Shown: positions 43,681 through 56,003, counted from the stretch's first letter. The stretch: 64,000 nt of DNA from Basidiobolus meristosporus CBS 931.73 (GCA_002104905.1 MCFE01000132.1:94517-158516); one strand, 5' to 3'. The notes: generated by a model not told the origin, from the sequence alone. Program-made: numbers and translations.

Positions 43681-44313
43681 ATCCTTCGAAGTAATTGTAT
43701 CCCATGTACTTATATTTATACATATATGTAACCAACTCTCTCTAACCTAACTATTTCCTACACTCCACCAATAAACAAGTCTGATTCCCATGGTTGCTAT
43801 TGCGCAATTTAAGCACCTATCTAATTAGTGTTAGCTTTCATGCTTAGATTAGATCAATGTTGAGCCCGGGAATCAACCCTAACCCTAAATGATGCACACG
43901 ATAAGCCAATTAGCACCAAGTTGTCATAAAATATTCACTCTACGGAGGGTGGGAAGATTCGTGGCTCCTGAGAAAGTTCGTGGCTTGATTATCATTCCAC
44001 CCATTTCTTATAGGAGTTCTTGAATGAGCAATATCTTGGACTTCATATATCTTTCATATTTGGGGATGCGGTTTTAGTTGTGGCCGGTTGCTAGCACCAA
44101 GTGTCACACTACGAAGTGGTGATTGGCCGAGTGTGCTCACGTTTTCTCACAATTAAAGCTGCTTATTTGCTAAAATGAAAAGCAGAGGGTTGGAGATACA
44201 TGCCATAAATATCGTAGCCCCGTTTCACTCCGAGCAATTTATTTGAGGCTGGAGGCTCACACTTTCTAGTACCTTTTCTTTCTCGATCCACTACCTGTGA
44301 ATACTCCCAACAA
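43681..44313. other. Intergenic region with telomere-like repeat
   Basis: No gene. Contains CCCTAACCCTAA at 43877-43888 (two telomere-type units). Confidence 0.55.
43877..43888. repeat. Interstitial telomere-like repeat, two units
   Basis: CCCTAACCCTAA, two copies of the hexamer found at vertebrate and fungal chromosome ends. Confidence 0.6.
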
Positions 44314-46819
44314 ATGACCCAAGACTTGCCTAGCGAGAACGTTCCCCGACGTTTGTGGACCCCCACAAATCCTCAGGCTACTCAAATGGAGAAATTCCGA
44401 CTCTTTGTCAACCAGAAGCTTGGCAAAACTTACGGTAGAGAAGCAACCACATGACCCTCATTCCTCAGGGTACCATCTTGCTAACAGTTAAGCCATTTCT
44501 TTCGCGGGAATTTCTCTAGCAAACTATGAGGAGCTCTATGCCTGGTCTTGCTCCAATATTTCGGACTTTTGGTCTGCTGTTTGGGAGTACACCGGAATCA
44601 TCGCCTCTATTCCTTACACTCAAGTACTGCAATATGTTTCCCTTTTGTCGGACCCAGATGGAGAGCTAATGGTTTGAACCACTCTTACTATTAGGTGGTA
44701 GACGAAAGTCTCAAAGTGAGTGATTTGCCCGAGTGGTTTCAAGGCACTCGTCTTAATTACGCCGAGAATCTCCTATGGCGCCAAGACGACAAAGTTGCCA
44801 TAATTTCAACAGGTGGGCTTCAGCGTATACGTATACACGCGCTCCAACGAAGTTAACCTTATCGATAACCTTCAGGCGAAAAGAGAGAACCTAGTTTTCT
44901 CACCTACAAAGAGCTTTACGCTCAAGTACAAGTTTACGCCGGCGCTCTACGTAAACTAGGCGTAACACAAGGGGATCGGGTTGTTGGTTACATTCCAAAT
45001 TGCCCCGAGGCAATTATTGCTATGCTTGCGACCGCCAGTTTGGGTGCTATTTGGAGGTTTGTTGCGATATTCGCTTTCTTGTTTGCTGAATCTTTGTTGA
45101 CGAACTATTCTATCCACCTTGCAGCTCAACTTCTCCAGACTTCGGCATCTCGGTAAGTGGAGAATACCTCATTTAAAGCCCGAAAGCCCTGTTTTGACCA
45201 TTTTCCGTATCCTTCTAGGGAGTATTGGATAGATTCTCTCAAATCAAGCCCAAAGTTTTATTCTCAGTTAACGCAATCGTCTATAATGGCAAAGTATACG
45301 ATCATCAAGAAAAACTTAGACAGGTGGCTGAGGAGCTTGATGATCTTGTGGCCACCGTTCTGATCCCGTTTGTGCCCTCACACCCCATGGAGGTTCAGTC
45401 ACTGAGAAAAGGGGTCAGCTTAGAGGAATTCCTGGAGAAGAGTGATAACGCCCCTCTTACCTTCGCTCAGCTACCATTCGATCATCCCTTGTTTATTCTC
45501 TTTTCTTCTGGCACCACCGGAAAACCCAAATGTATCGTGCATCGTGCTGGTGGTATGCTTATCCAGCACAAAAAAGAACACGTTATTCACGGGAATCTTG
45601 GCGAGAATGATGTATTCTTCCAATACACCACCACAGGCTGGATGATGTGGAATTGGCTAGTAGCTGGGCTTTCATTTGGCTGTACCATCGTTCTATATGA
45701 TGGCTCTCCATTCAAACCTGGACCAGAGGCGCTCTGGGAAATGGTAGATACCTACGGTATCACTGCATTTGGTACATCAGCCAAGTACATTCAATCCCTT
45801 CAAGATGTCAACTTCAAGCCAAACGAACACTACAAGCTATCCACTCTTCATTCGCTATACTCCACCGGATCCCCATTAAAGCCGGAGAGTTTCGACTACG
45901 TATATAACTGCATAAAGTCCGACCTTTGCCTGGGTTCGATTACCGGAGGCACTGATATATGCTCACTGTTTGCTGGTGCAAACACTGCAGCCTCTGTCTA
46001 TCGAGGAGAAATTCAAACTCGTTGCTTAGGCATGGCTATCGAGGCCTGGGACGGACCTGGTAAGAAGCCAGGATTTGGGGCAATCCACGGTACGGAGTGA
46101 TTAACCTTTGAGCTTGTTAGAGAAACCCGTGTTTGGCCAAAGCGGTGACCTTGTATGCGTAAAAGCATTCCCCTGCATGCCAGTTTACTTCTGGAATGAT
46201 GAGGATGGCAGCAAATACAAGGGCGCTTACTTTGATAACTACGATGGCGTGTGGTATCATGGCGACTTCGTATCGATCAACCCAGTTACCGGCGGAGTTG
46301 TTATGTTAGGCAGAAGGTAATGAAGATTAGTGCCTCCTCACATCGCCCACATGTTAATTTAGATCATGTAGTGATGGCACCCTAAATCCTGCTGGAATCC
46401 GGTTCGGAAGTGCTGAGATCTACAATATTGTTGACAACTTCAATGAGATTGAGGACAGCCTTGTAGTGGGACAAAAGCAGGATGTCGACGAACGGGTAGT
46501 GCTGTTCCTCAAAATGGCGCCGGGATGCGAGTTCAACGAAGATTTGGTCTCCCGATTGAAGCTGAAGATTCGTCAACAGCTTAGTGCTCGCCACGTTCCA
46601 GCCATCTTCTTAGCCACACCAGAGATTCCGGTAATTTGACTGATTGACTACATCCAATTCATCTCGCTAATCCTCCTCTGTAGCATACTGTCAAATGGTA
46701 AAAAGGTGGAGATCGCAGTTAAACGTATCATCTCCGGGCAGAAGTACATCCCAAGCGGCACATTGGCGAACCCCGAATGTCTACAGTTTTACTATAATCT
46801 TCCCGAGTTACTTCAATAA
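44314..46819 (+). CDS. AACS: Acetoacetyl-CoA synthetase, frameshifted near the C-terminus
   Basis: Nine exons: 44314-44434, 44520-44623, 44695-44812, 44876-45056, 45125-45152, 45219-46059, 46121-46316, 46372-46630 and 46684-46819. The ANL-superfamily enzyme activates acetoacetate to its CoA ester in the cytosol, feeding ketone carbon into sterol and fatty acid synthesis. Landmarks: [24 protein letters not shown]-binding [74 protein letters not shown]. Exon 9 carries one extra A in a run at 46693-46695 compared with the family NGKKVE motif, giving a stop at about 46700-46702 and removing the conserved catalytic lysine region and the last 40 residues. In a short A-run this may well be a sequencing error; otherwise the gene is recently inactivated. 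Confidence 0.88.
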
Positions 46820-46974
46820 TTCCCATGCTTTTGTAATTAATGATACAATAAATCCATTCTTTATTTTCCCATGATGCCGACCGTACCCTTATTTCCGTTC
46901 ATTCCTGAAGGTTCTTAAAATCCCGGCAATCTCCCACCTCTTGTTTCCTTGTGGTTGTAGAAATGGAATTGCCG

Positions 46975-47047
46975 TTCTTCGGAACGATGCAGAGAAGATT
47001 AGCATAACAAGGATAACGCGTGAACCTTTGGTGGTGGTCAGTTTTTT
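46975..47047 (+). ncRNA. U6 snRNA-like sequence (probable pseudogene)
   Basis: TTCGGAACGATGCAGAGAAG followed by ATTAGCATAACAAGGATAACGCGTGAA matches the central part of U6 snRNA: GAACGATACAGAGAAGATTAGCA, then CAAGGATGACACGC. The ACAGAGA box reads GCAGAGA, the AGC triad is kept, and about ten bases of the 5' side of the internal stem-loop (the CCCCTGCG part) are missing. A T6 run at 47042-47047 would serve as Pol III terminator. The missing stem argues for a pseudogene. Confidence 0.6.
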
Positions 47048-50000
47048 GTACTCCCCCCCTCCACTTTAACATGACGAACTCCCAACGCTCATGTGGATAT
47101 GGATGTTTTCTCGTTAGTGATATCAAATCCATAGACTGTTGTGCATGGCAGTACCGGTAGTTAGAGACGCCACAATGCACACCAGATGAACCCGAGAATA
47201 ACCGTATACCATATGTTGCTATGCTTCGGTGGCGGTACTCGAACGCTTTTCCGTCAGACTGCTTCACAACGAACGAGTAATGCTTGCCTTGTCTGTATTA
47301 AAAATCTGGCCTTGCTAATACATAAAACCTCGATTTTACTTATTTTCATCCAGAGTAAACAGAGCGGTCAATTCATTTACTTGGTGTAGGGATTGGTGGT
47401 TTCATTGATATACCTTGTCACACTCGAGGTTATCGCGTAGATTTGGGGTGGTGGCAGAAGAGCATCTCTTGGGATGTTATGGTTATCACTATAGAAATAG
47501 ATTTGATGCTAAGTTTGTGACTACAAATGAGCCACAATCGGGTCTTGCTTACATATCGTGATTTCAACTTTGGTTTTCCTTTTTACGCAACAACAACGTT
47601 TTGATAAATTCAAGGCCCGGTACTTGCATCTTGTCGGTGTGGCCAGGTCCTGCAAGCACCAACGTTATATCTGAGCTCATCATTATACTCTGGTGCAGGC
47701 CTAGATGATTGTAGCAATGGCTCTGTTACGTGACAGGGAGTACTGTTCCTTTTGATATCAGATAGCTTCACCAGTTATCATGTAGATTTGAAATACTATG
47801 AGAATACTTCTTAAAAGTGAATAATTTTAGTGATGGAAATACGTTCAAGTGAATATGCGTTTCTACTGTCTTCGTGTGTTGCCTTGTTCAGGAAATCTCC
47901 CCTGCTTGCGTTACAATATCAGGTATATATGTGTGATTACCAGTGTATGCATTTTGACTTGCCGTTTCCAATCCCTAATGTCTACATGTTCGGATTGAAC
48001 AGCAGTTGGAAATACTAACCCTGCTTTCTTAGGCGTATGGTATTTCCGGGTAAATTTGTTAAATGAGGTAAAGGGTCCAATTCATGCAAATGTGGTGCCT
48101 CTTTGGTTGAACTATATTTTTTCGATCTTTACCTATTTGATTTGATTTACCGTGAACTCCGATGGTATGTTACAACGTAGAGTGAATGCCGAACATTAAA
48201 AGCACAATCGTAGCATACAAGCAAGACTCAGCTCGGATTCAATAAGAAAATAGAAAATGAGAAATCAGAGACTATAGGCTGAAGCAGCATACACTTACAC
48301 TCACTTGCTATTGTATATAAACAGCTAACAAGCAAAGCAATAAAGGCAGAATCTCTTAGGAAGATAAGTGATGGCTCGATAAAAACGAATATTAGTCCGA
48401 ATATATTTCTACCCAAGTAACCGCAACATCTCAAGAGACAACTAATTGCGCTACTCCGAATTTATACGATAACTCCTACGTTATCTTCCGGTACACATTT
48501 AACAGCTATATTCTTTAGCCGTATAACAAGCTTATGGAGATTGTGACGGTGTTATAGCATCATTATTGAGCATATTTTGAATTTCTTCCTGTATGTGCTT
48601 GTCTTCCTTCCGCGATCCTCGATAATAAGTTTGTCGAATACGAACTGCTTACTCGGTATTTATCTCATGCTTCACGCCTTGCATTTGACCCAAGTCGCAA
48701 ATATCTTCTGCAGATATATTGGAGTATTCCCTAAATAGTACTTGTCCTTCCGCTTCCTTTGTTTCCATTCCTTTTTTTTAGAACGCCTTCTTCCATTGGT
48801 CTAACCGTAATTAAGGATATTTGTTCTTGTTGCATTGATTCTTTGGTTCTTGTGATAATTGGTATTTTATGTCGTCCCTCTGGCGTTTCAAATGGCAATT
48901 CTTCTGTTGCAAGATCCAACACATTCCCAGTAGTAAAATGAAAGTGCTGGGGAGGATCAAATAATATGGAGGCATTTGGTACCATGGAATTCATTCGTAA
49001 GGTCTAATGCAGTTTGTAAGGTTGGAAATTTGAATTTGATAGATTTGGTATTGGGAATTCTCAGGTCAGCAAACGATACATACCCGGGTTGCAATCCGAG
49101 TGTACCTGGGTTGGACTAATCATTAGTGAGTAATGCATCCCATTTACATCATAAAGAAAACTATATGTTATTTATAAAATAACAGGTAAAAGTTTCCTAC
49201 TGAGAATTAACGTTCCTTGTAACAAACGAGCTGTATTTAAGCAAATTCACCCGAGTGATATATTGTGGGATAGGATTGACAAATTGGATGCCCCAAAATT
49301 TATCAGCATATTTCCAAGACCTTGCTCGATGCATTTTACAATATAGTATTCCAAAATTCTACCAAAGAGTGAGAATCCCGCTTCAAATTCACCAAACCAT
49401 TTCCTAGATGTATTGAGGGTGATAGCTAAAAAAGAACATCCAAATTTTCTCCACCTTTTACAGCGTATCCGATACAGTCCAGTGGCGCAGAGAGAATGTA
49501 ATCCCAGGAAAGGCCGAAAGCATACTAGTGATTAATAGGCTGTTTCGGTGGCTACATCTATTGGTTGTTTCTAGTTGTGATATGGCGCTACAGATGTCTC
49601 AACAAGTTTGCGAGTTTGTCAGTGTTCAACTCTTGCTACACCAAAATCTATTCAGTTGAAAGATTGACAAACTCGCAAATTGTTGAGTCATCATGTGAAG
49701 TGAATTTCAAGCACAATACACGATCAATCCATTTCGTGTGCACTAATTATAGCACGGTTGTTTACCAGAGAATGTCGCATATTGAAGAATGATTCTCATC
49801 ACTTCGGTGAACCTAGTATCTTGATCCAAGTTGAAGGCGCGCTCCAAGACTGGCTGCCGGAACGTGAAGATCGCATGACCTCTCTACAACCTGAACCATG
49901 TGTTGTCACATGTTAATGAAATATTCCAGCACAGCCTGTTCCACTATGTCAAAATGAATAATGCACGACGACTCGCTGTTCTACCCATCAACCCATGTAG

Positions 50001-50936
50001 TCTAGGTTAATTCCTTTTGTGTAGTAATATGCTCCATCTGATTTGTAGCCCTAACTTTCAATGCGTGTGAACCCGATAGTATTGGAGTTTTATCAATAGT
50101 CTGTGTAGATATTTTTCCTTGCAGGAGAGGCCTTGAGCATCACCTATACCGAAACCCGATCACCACGATACTCTAATGACCTCAATATAGCTTGGACGAA
50201 CGATCGATTAGGCTTGAGAGTGTAAGGTTCAGCCAGTTGCCTGTCTGCTCATGAGGCTCACGCAAGTTCAACGAGGAAGATATGTATTCCATGGGTGTTC
50301 TAAACCCAGGTTGGATGTCGGTACGAAGCCGCTTCGTCCTATATAGTAAATCCTGCTTGTCATTCTTCAGAAAACTGATTGCAGTGTGAATGGATATCTG
50401 TGGCATGGGAACAAGAAATGAGAGTAGATACGTTACGCCAGTCAAGCGGATACATATTTGGGGTGGGGTAATGTACTCGACTTCATACAGTATTTGTGTT
50501 TCATTCTAAACGCCGCATTGACTAGGAAGCATTCCGTGTAACCTTGATCAGTGGTCTTTCGCATTGTTATAACCGCGATAATTGGGGCTATCCAGTTTGT
50601 CATTCCAAAATGCCAGTCGATCAGCCACGGTGAGAGGCATTTGATTTGAGTTCCAATAGAGTCTATAATGCTTGAACGGAGAATCGGTTCCATTTAGGCT
50701 TGTAAACAAACAACGATGTGCCAATCTCATTAAATAAGTGCCAATTTGGGAAATTCTCTTGAAGATCCTTTGGAGTTCATATGCTGATTAAACCATCTAA
50801 GCCACCTTGTACACCGGGACATTACACATCTGAGGCAACATTCGATTTCACCCAAAAGGCAGATATATAAACCGAGATCGGATCGTGTGCACGCTACCGA
50901 AGAAACACACTCCTTATCCACCTTTTGCAACCAAAC
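47048..50936. other. 3.9-kb region without recognisable genes
   Basis: Short unrelated open frames only (for example 48731-48994 minus and 50182-50730 minus), none with a known motif or splice-consistent neighbours. AT-rich, no long tandem repeats seen. Most likely decayed repeats. The last 100 bp contain GATATATAAACC at about 50861-50872, the probable TATA region of the next gene. Confidence 0.5.
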
Positions 50937-53404
50937 ATGTCCGGAATCGTAAAGCGAGGCTATCAAGATTTGCTTGACAAACTCCCAGTTGCGCTCAGAG
51001 AGATCAATTACAAGGGGGGGAAAATTCGTGCCTGGTATGGCTGCGGGTTGGCAGTCGACATCGAAGACATCATCAAAAAATATCAAGGCAATCGCGGGGA
51101 TGACTGGCTCTTTGCTTTTGCCGACACCGTTCGTCTGCCAAAACTCCTCCCGAAAGACACGCAGCGGAATCTGTTCATCTTTGCCCGGAAAATCGAATGC
51201 CGGGAAGGCAACACCTCGGAAATCCATCTGTTCAGCATCAGTGAGTGGCTGGGGATCTTCGCCAGTCAGGGAGGTTGCAAGATCCGTCTGGTCGGAAATA
51301 CTATGCGTGGGGCCACCCTATCGCAGGACGTTCAGGAGCATGAGATCACCGAGGGATCATTGTTCCGTTGGTACCGCTACGAGAATCCAAATGACCCTGC
51401 TGGCCGATTCGATAGAAACCCAGACGGAGAGGTCTATCCATCACCTGACTTCATGGAAACATTCGGTGTAGATGTTGCTTGCCAGTATCATGCCGAGCAG
51501 GTCTCCAAGATAGCTCTCTACACGCTCTACGACGACCCAGATTTGGCCGCTTCGATTATTGATTACGTGCGTGATCTGCTAGTCAAGTATGATTCCTCCG
51601 ACTCCGAACTCTGGGTCAGAATCAAATCCATCGAAACAGCACTGAAGGTGAATTACAAGGACGCCAGCATGGTCTCGGTGTTGAGAAAAGAGATCTATCT
51701 GGATGTTGTGGAGGCATTTGCCACCTCCATTGACAGTTACGAGGCCCAGTGTGATCGTTATGCTGATAGGAGCGTGGATTTGAGTGAGCGTAGAAGGGTT
51801 GCGGATCTCATGGTAAGTAACATCGACGCCAGTCTCGAGTTCAATGGGTCCACACTAGCTCAGGCGTCCCTTGATAAAGATCGCGCCCAGAGAGCCTTGC
51901 AGGAAGCAATTGCAGTGGTGCAGGTAACATGTGACTTTCATGGTCCCGTGGGGATGTATTTACTTATTGTGGTGTTCAGGGCATTGAGACTGAGAGTGCT
52001 ATTGCCCGAAACAACTTTGAGGCTGGTCTGGAGGCATGGAGGGAGCAGCAGGAACGCCAGGCTATTTGGGCGGTGGTAACCGGTGTCGTTGAGTTCGTAG
52101 GGTCGGTCGCTTTGATGTGCGTTGGCGATGTAGCCGCTGCTGGTGGAGCAGCCAAAGCCGCGGCAAACGTGGTGAGTGCAGCAGAAAAAGTGGCCGAGAT
52201 GGTGGAGGTCATCCAGAAAGTGGCCGAAACGATCCAAAAGCTGTACGACCTGATGGATAAAATCAACCAGCTGACCAATATCCAGAATTCCTACGAATCG
52301 GCCTTAGGAGCAGGGCAGGATATTGATGAGCTGGCGGCAAAGCTGCGAGATGTTGATTTCTCCAAATATGACGCGGCCCTCTCGAAGGCGGATTGGGATG
52401 CATTCACCTTGAGTGTGGATCATATGCTGACTGAAGTGATTGCTGAAGGAGTATCAGGGGCTGCTGAGTACCAGATGGTGTTGAAGAAGTTTGCTATTTA
52501 CGGTAAAGCCGTGGTGGATGCTCAGGTAGCATCCTGCGAAGCCATCGAGGAGTTTGTTCGTATTTCCCTGGAACGAGTGATGGTTGAGAAGCAGAAGGCA
52601 AACTTTGTGGAATACTTGAAGGAGTTGGGTGACGATATCGAGGCTTACAACCAGCTGTCTATCAAGTTCTACGATCTTAGCCTTACTCAGAAATTCTGGT
52701 TTAACTACCATCTGGCCAAGTATATCCAGGCCTTTAGATACTGGGCTCTGCGTGAGTCAGCCATTCAAATGTCCATGCTGAAGCGTGGAGCTGATTATCG
52801 CCAACTTCTGGCTGTCCTGAAGGCTGAGTATGCTAGCGCTCTAGAGACCCTCTATCCCGGCCCTCAGCCGTTCAAGTATCGGTTTAACATCCCTGGCGAC
52901 ATTGACCTATTTCCAGGTCTTGTTGAAGATTTTAATGCCAATCGTCAGATTACTATCACCTTTCCCAACACCAGTACTGAATTCATGGGGATGCAGCGAG
53001 TTCGTATTGACACAATTAGTGTGTTCCTGGAGGGGGCAGATGCGGGCGGAAAGTCCATATATCTGACCGTCAAGTCCACTGGATCCTACGGGGATAGTTT
53101 GCAGAACAACAACTTCCTTTTCCAAACTGTACCGTTCAGTGGCGTATTTTCCTATAGATCTGAAGATGAGATTGAAATTAGAATCAACACCTTGTCTACT
53201 GAAAATGCCTACCTTCAGCCAACTCCCTTCGCTCCTTGGACTATCAGTGCCCCCGCCGACCGTAACCCCAAGCTTGGATCTCTCTGGGATGACTTCTATG
53301 AAGGTGATCTTCGAAGGTTCGTTGATCCCCCCTGTGAAATACTAGTCCAGTATGATAGGCTCCGTTTACTGGGTAGGTCTAGCACCCGTTATTCAGCGAT
53401 CTAA
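50937..53404 (+). CDS. Large helical pore-forming-toxin-like protein with TcA-like C-terminus
   Basis: Exons 50937-51923 and 51980-53404 (56-nt intron GTAACA...TTCAG) encode 803 aa. No signal peptide. Residues 1 to about 150 form a mixed domain; from about 190 to 640 the protein is almost entirely helical, with a hydrophobic hairpin-like segment around 358-395 (AIWAVVTGVVEFVGSVALMC, then Ala/Gly-rich) typical of alpha-pore-forming toxins. The C-terminal region (about 640-800) is beta-rich: RVRIDTISVFLEGADAGG and PFAPWTI recall the TcB-binding end of TcA subunits from bacterial Tc insecticidal complexes. The intron shows it is a resident eukaryotic gene, even if acquired by transfer. Function is inferred: a defence or insect-directed protein is possible. 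The gene is intact. Confidence 0.6.
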
Positions 53405-54467
53405 AATGAAGCATCCATGTATATGTGACCACCGACACACTGATTTGTACTGAGTAAAGGGGGTTGAGTTACAGTCAATTGAGTCGTTTGAGACATTGCG
53501 AAGACATCGGAAGGATATGGAAAGTGGATTCAAAGCTGATCAAGTATTAGTCTTCATCCATTTATTCATTTATTGTTGCAACATACCACAGCCTTGGACG
53601 AAGTGTTAGGCAGGGCTTAAATATAAGCTTATGCTTCGTCTATGCGGTCATCGACCTGACTAGTTTTCGTCAATGCTATAGATATGCTTGCCCTATACCA
53701 CATATATCAGCACTATCATTTGATAACTCCAAATACTTGAAAGTGATCTGCGAGTTGGAAAGCAGGGTGGTTTTTACCTGCAGATTTATTGAATCAACAT
53801 GGTGTCATGTTTCTGGCGAGTAATGCATCTTTGAATGTGCTGTAGAAGGTTATGGAAGAGCTTCTCCGGAGCTTGGGGCATTTCGATCGACTATCCGTAC
53901 TACCACAATCCAGAGGACTAGCAATGAGGATCCTGCAGAATAAATACAAATACAGACAAGTGTGGAAACATAATGCGAACTATTAGCAACTGCAAAGTAT
54001 TGTCCTTGAAGACGTTCAGAATGTAAGGTGGATTGTAAGTAGCAAATAAATCGACTGAAATTGGCACACTACATATCATCCAGGTGTAGAATAGCGACAG
54101 TTTTTTTTACAGCAAAATTATTGCCCATCCTCCAGAGTCTACGATCCCAAGATGATGGCGCAAAACCACATGCGAGCTCAGTCTTTGTGTCACTTATCAA
54201 CATTCAAGATGACTACTTTTGGGCGTGATACAAATCACACTTCCGTAAGACCACACACCAACAATACTATATTTGCCTTAGTGTGAGTGCATGTTGCTCA
54301 ACTACCAAATTGATTGGTTGTGAAATCCTGTTTCGCTTGGTATCACTCCAGTGACCCAAGTATCGAATTACTGACATTTTTCCTCTGTGCGGCTGCGTGC
54401 TCGATATCCCTTTGGGATTGGTGGTTTGCATGGTCTTGTTCCACAGAACCCTTATCGAACCTAACGC
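53405..54467. other. Intergenic region
   Basis: No gene recognised between the toxin-like gene and the phosphate transporter. Confidence 0.55.
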
Positions 54468-54475
54468 TATATAAA
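54468..54475 (+). promoter_or_regulatory. TATA box of phosphate transporter
   Basis: TATATAAA, 54 bp before the ATG at 54522. I see no CACGTG Pho4-type site close by. Confidence 0.6.
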
Positions 54476-54521
54476 CCCCACTCTCACCTCGACTCAACGT
54501 TAGCATCGCTTAACTACAAAT

Positions 54522-56003
54522 ATGTCCAACGAACTACAAGCTCTGGGCGATTCCAAACTCACTGGCTGGCATCTTCGCGCAATCATCGTGGCAGGTATCG
54601 GGTTCTTCACAGACGCTTACGATATTTTCATCATCAATTTGGCTGTCCCAATGATGGGCTATGTCTACTACACCGAAAACAACAACAAAATCCCCAAGCA
54701 GTATGAAGGTCCGTTGAAGGGTGCTACTGCGTTCGGGACTCTGATCGGCCAATTACTCTTCGGTTATCTCGGAGATCGGCTTGGACGAAAGAAGATGTAC
54801 GGCTCGGAATTGATCATCATCATCTTTGCAACCATTTGTTGTGCAATTGCTGGTTCGTGGGCGAAAGGTGTCAACGTGATCGCTATACTCGGCTTCTGGC
54901 GCTTCATCCTCGGCATTGGAATAGGTGGGGACTATCCAGTCTCCGCGGTAATCACTTCCGAATTTGCTTCGACTAAAAGGAGAGGAATGATGATCGCCGC
55001 AGTCTTCGCTTCTCAAGGAACCGGCATCCTGGTGGGCGCTTTGTTTACCGTTATCATGCTAGCCATCTTCCAAGGGGCCATTCGTGCCGACCAAAACAAC
55101 TTCGACTATGTTTGGAGATTGATGCTTGCTTTTGGCTGCGTGCCAGCCATTTTCACTGTGTACTTCCGATTAACCATGCCCGAGTCCCCTCGCTACACAT
55201 TGGAAGTCAACGGAGACGCCGAGAAAGCGGCTGAGGACTTGCGGGGAATCATGGACATTGAGGAGAAGGACCACCTCGAGGCCCAGCATAAAATCGCCAA
55301 GGTAAACAGTCAGCAGCCGACATTTGCCCAGCATTTTGGACAGTGGAAGAATCTCAAAGTCTTACTTGGTACTTCGTTGTCCTGGTTCTTCCTTGATATT
55401 GCCTTTTACGGACTCTCTCTCAATCAATCGTACGTCTTGCAAGCCATCGGCTACTCCTCGAAAGGGCTTTCGCCATACGACGCAATGTGGACGGAAGCGG
55501 TGGGAAATTTAATCATCTCCTTGATGGGAACCGTCCCAGGATACTGGTTCACAGTGTTCCTTATCGAGCGAATGGGTCGTATCAAGATCCAGCTCATGGG
55601 CTTTGCCTTTTTGACCATCATTTTCATTGTTCTCTCGGCTGGCTTTTATAAGATTCGGGACACTGCGGTGGCGTTGTTCGTAGCATTGTTCACTCTGGCT
55701 CAGTTCTTCTTTAACTTTGGCCCCAACACCACCACCTTCGTTCTTCCGTCCGAGGTTTTCCCAACTCGCTTCCGCTCCACCGCTCACGGCATCTCTGCTG
55801 CATCAGGAAAGCTCGGTGCCATCATTGCCACCTTCGGCTTCAACCAACTGGTGGAGATCGGAGGCAAAGATGGAGAGCACGCCTTTCTTCCACAAACCCT
55901 AGGCATTTTCGCTGCTATTATGTTCCTCGGATTCCTTTCAACATTCTGGGTTCCAGAGACAAAGGGCAAGTCCCTGGAGGAGATATCAGGGGAAACCAAT
56001 TAG
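54522..56003 (+). CDS. PHO84: High-affinity inorganic phosphate transporter (PHO84 type, MFS)
   Basis: Intronless 493-aa frame of the phosphate:H+ symporter family. Twelve hydrophobic segments can be followed, with FFTDAYDIFIINLAVPMMGY in helix 1, GDRLGRKKMYG in loop 2-3, GIGIGGDYPVSAVITSEFAS in helix 4 (family signature), PESPRYTLEVNGD before the central loop, and NTTTFVLPSEVFPTRFRSTA in the second half. The C-terminus ends ETKGKSLEEISGE, the usual PETKGxxLEE motif. It resides in the plasma membrane and takes up phosphate. Shorter than yeast Pho84 (587 aa) mainly because the central loop is small. Confidence 0.95.
   Translation: MSNELQALGDSKLTGWHLRAIIVAGIGFFTDAYDIFIINLAVPMMGYVYYTENNNKIPKQYEGPLKGATAFGTLIGQLLFGYLGDRLGRKKMYGSELIIIIFATICCAIAGSWAKGVNVIAILGFWRFILGIGIGGDYPVSAVITSEFASTKRRGMMIAAVFASQGTGILVGALFTVIMLAIFQGAIRADQNNFDYVWRLMLAFGCVPAIFTVYFRLTMPESPRYTLEVNGDAEKAAEDLRGIMDIEEKDHLEAQHKIAKVNSQQPTFAQHFGQWKNLKVLLGTSLSWFFLDIAFYGLSLNQSYVLQAIGYSSKGLSPYDAMWTEAVGNLIISLMGTVPGYWFTVFLIERMGRIKIQLMGFAFLTIIFIVLSAGFYKIRDTAVALFVALFTLAQFFFNFGPNTTTFVLPSEVFPTRFRSTAHGISAASGKLGAIIATFGFNQLVEIGGKDGEHAFLPQTLGIFAAIMFLGFLSTFWVPETKGKSLEEISGETN

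Noticed and set aside
48731-48994. Minus-strand frame of 87 codons in the gene desert
   Set aside because: No domain recognised and no splice-compatible neighbours; might be a piece of an old retroelement but I cannot support it.
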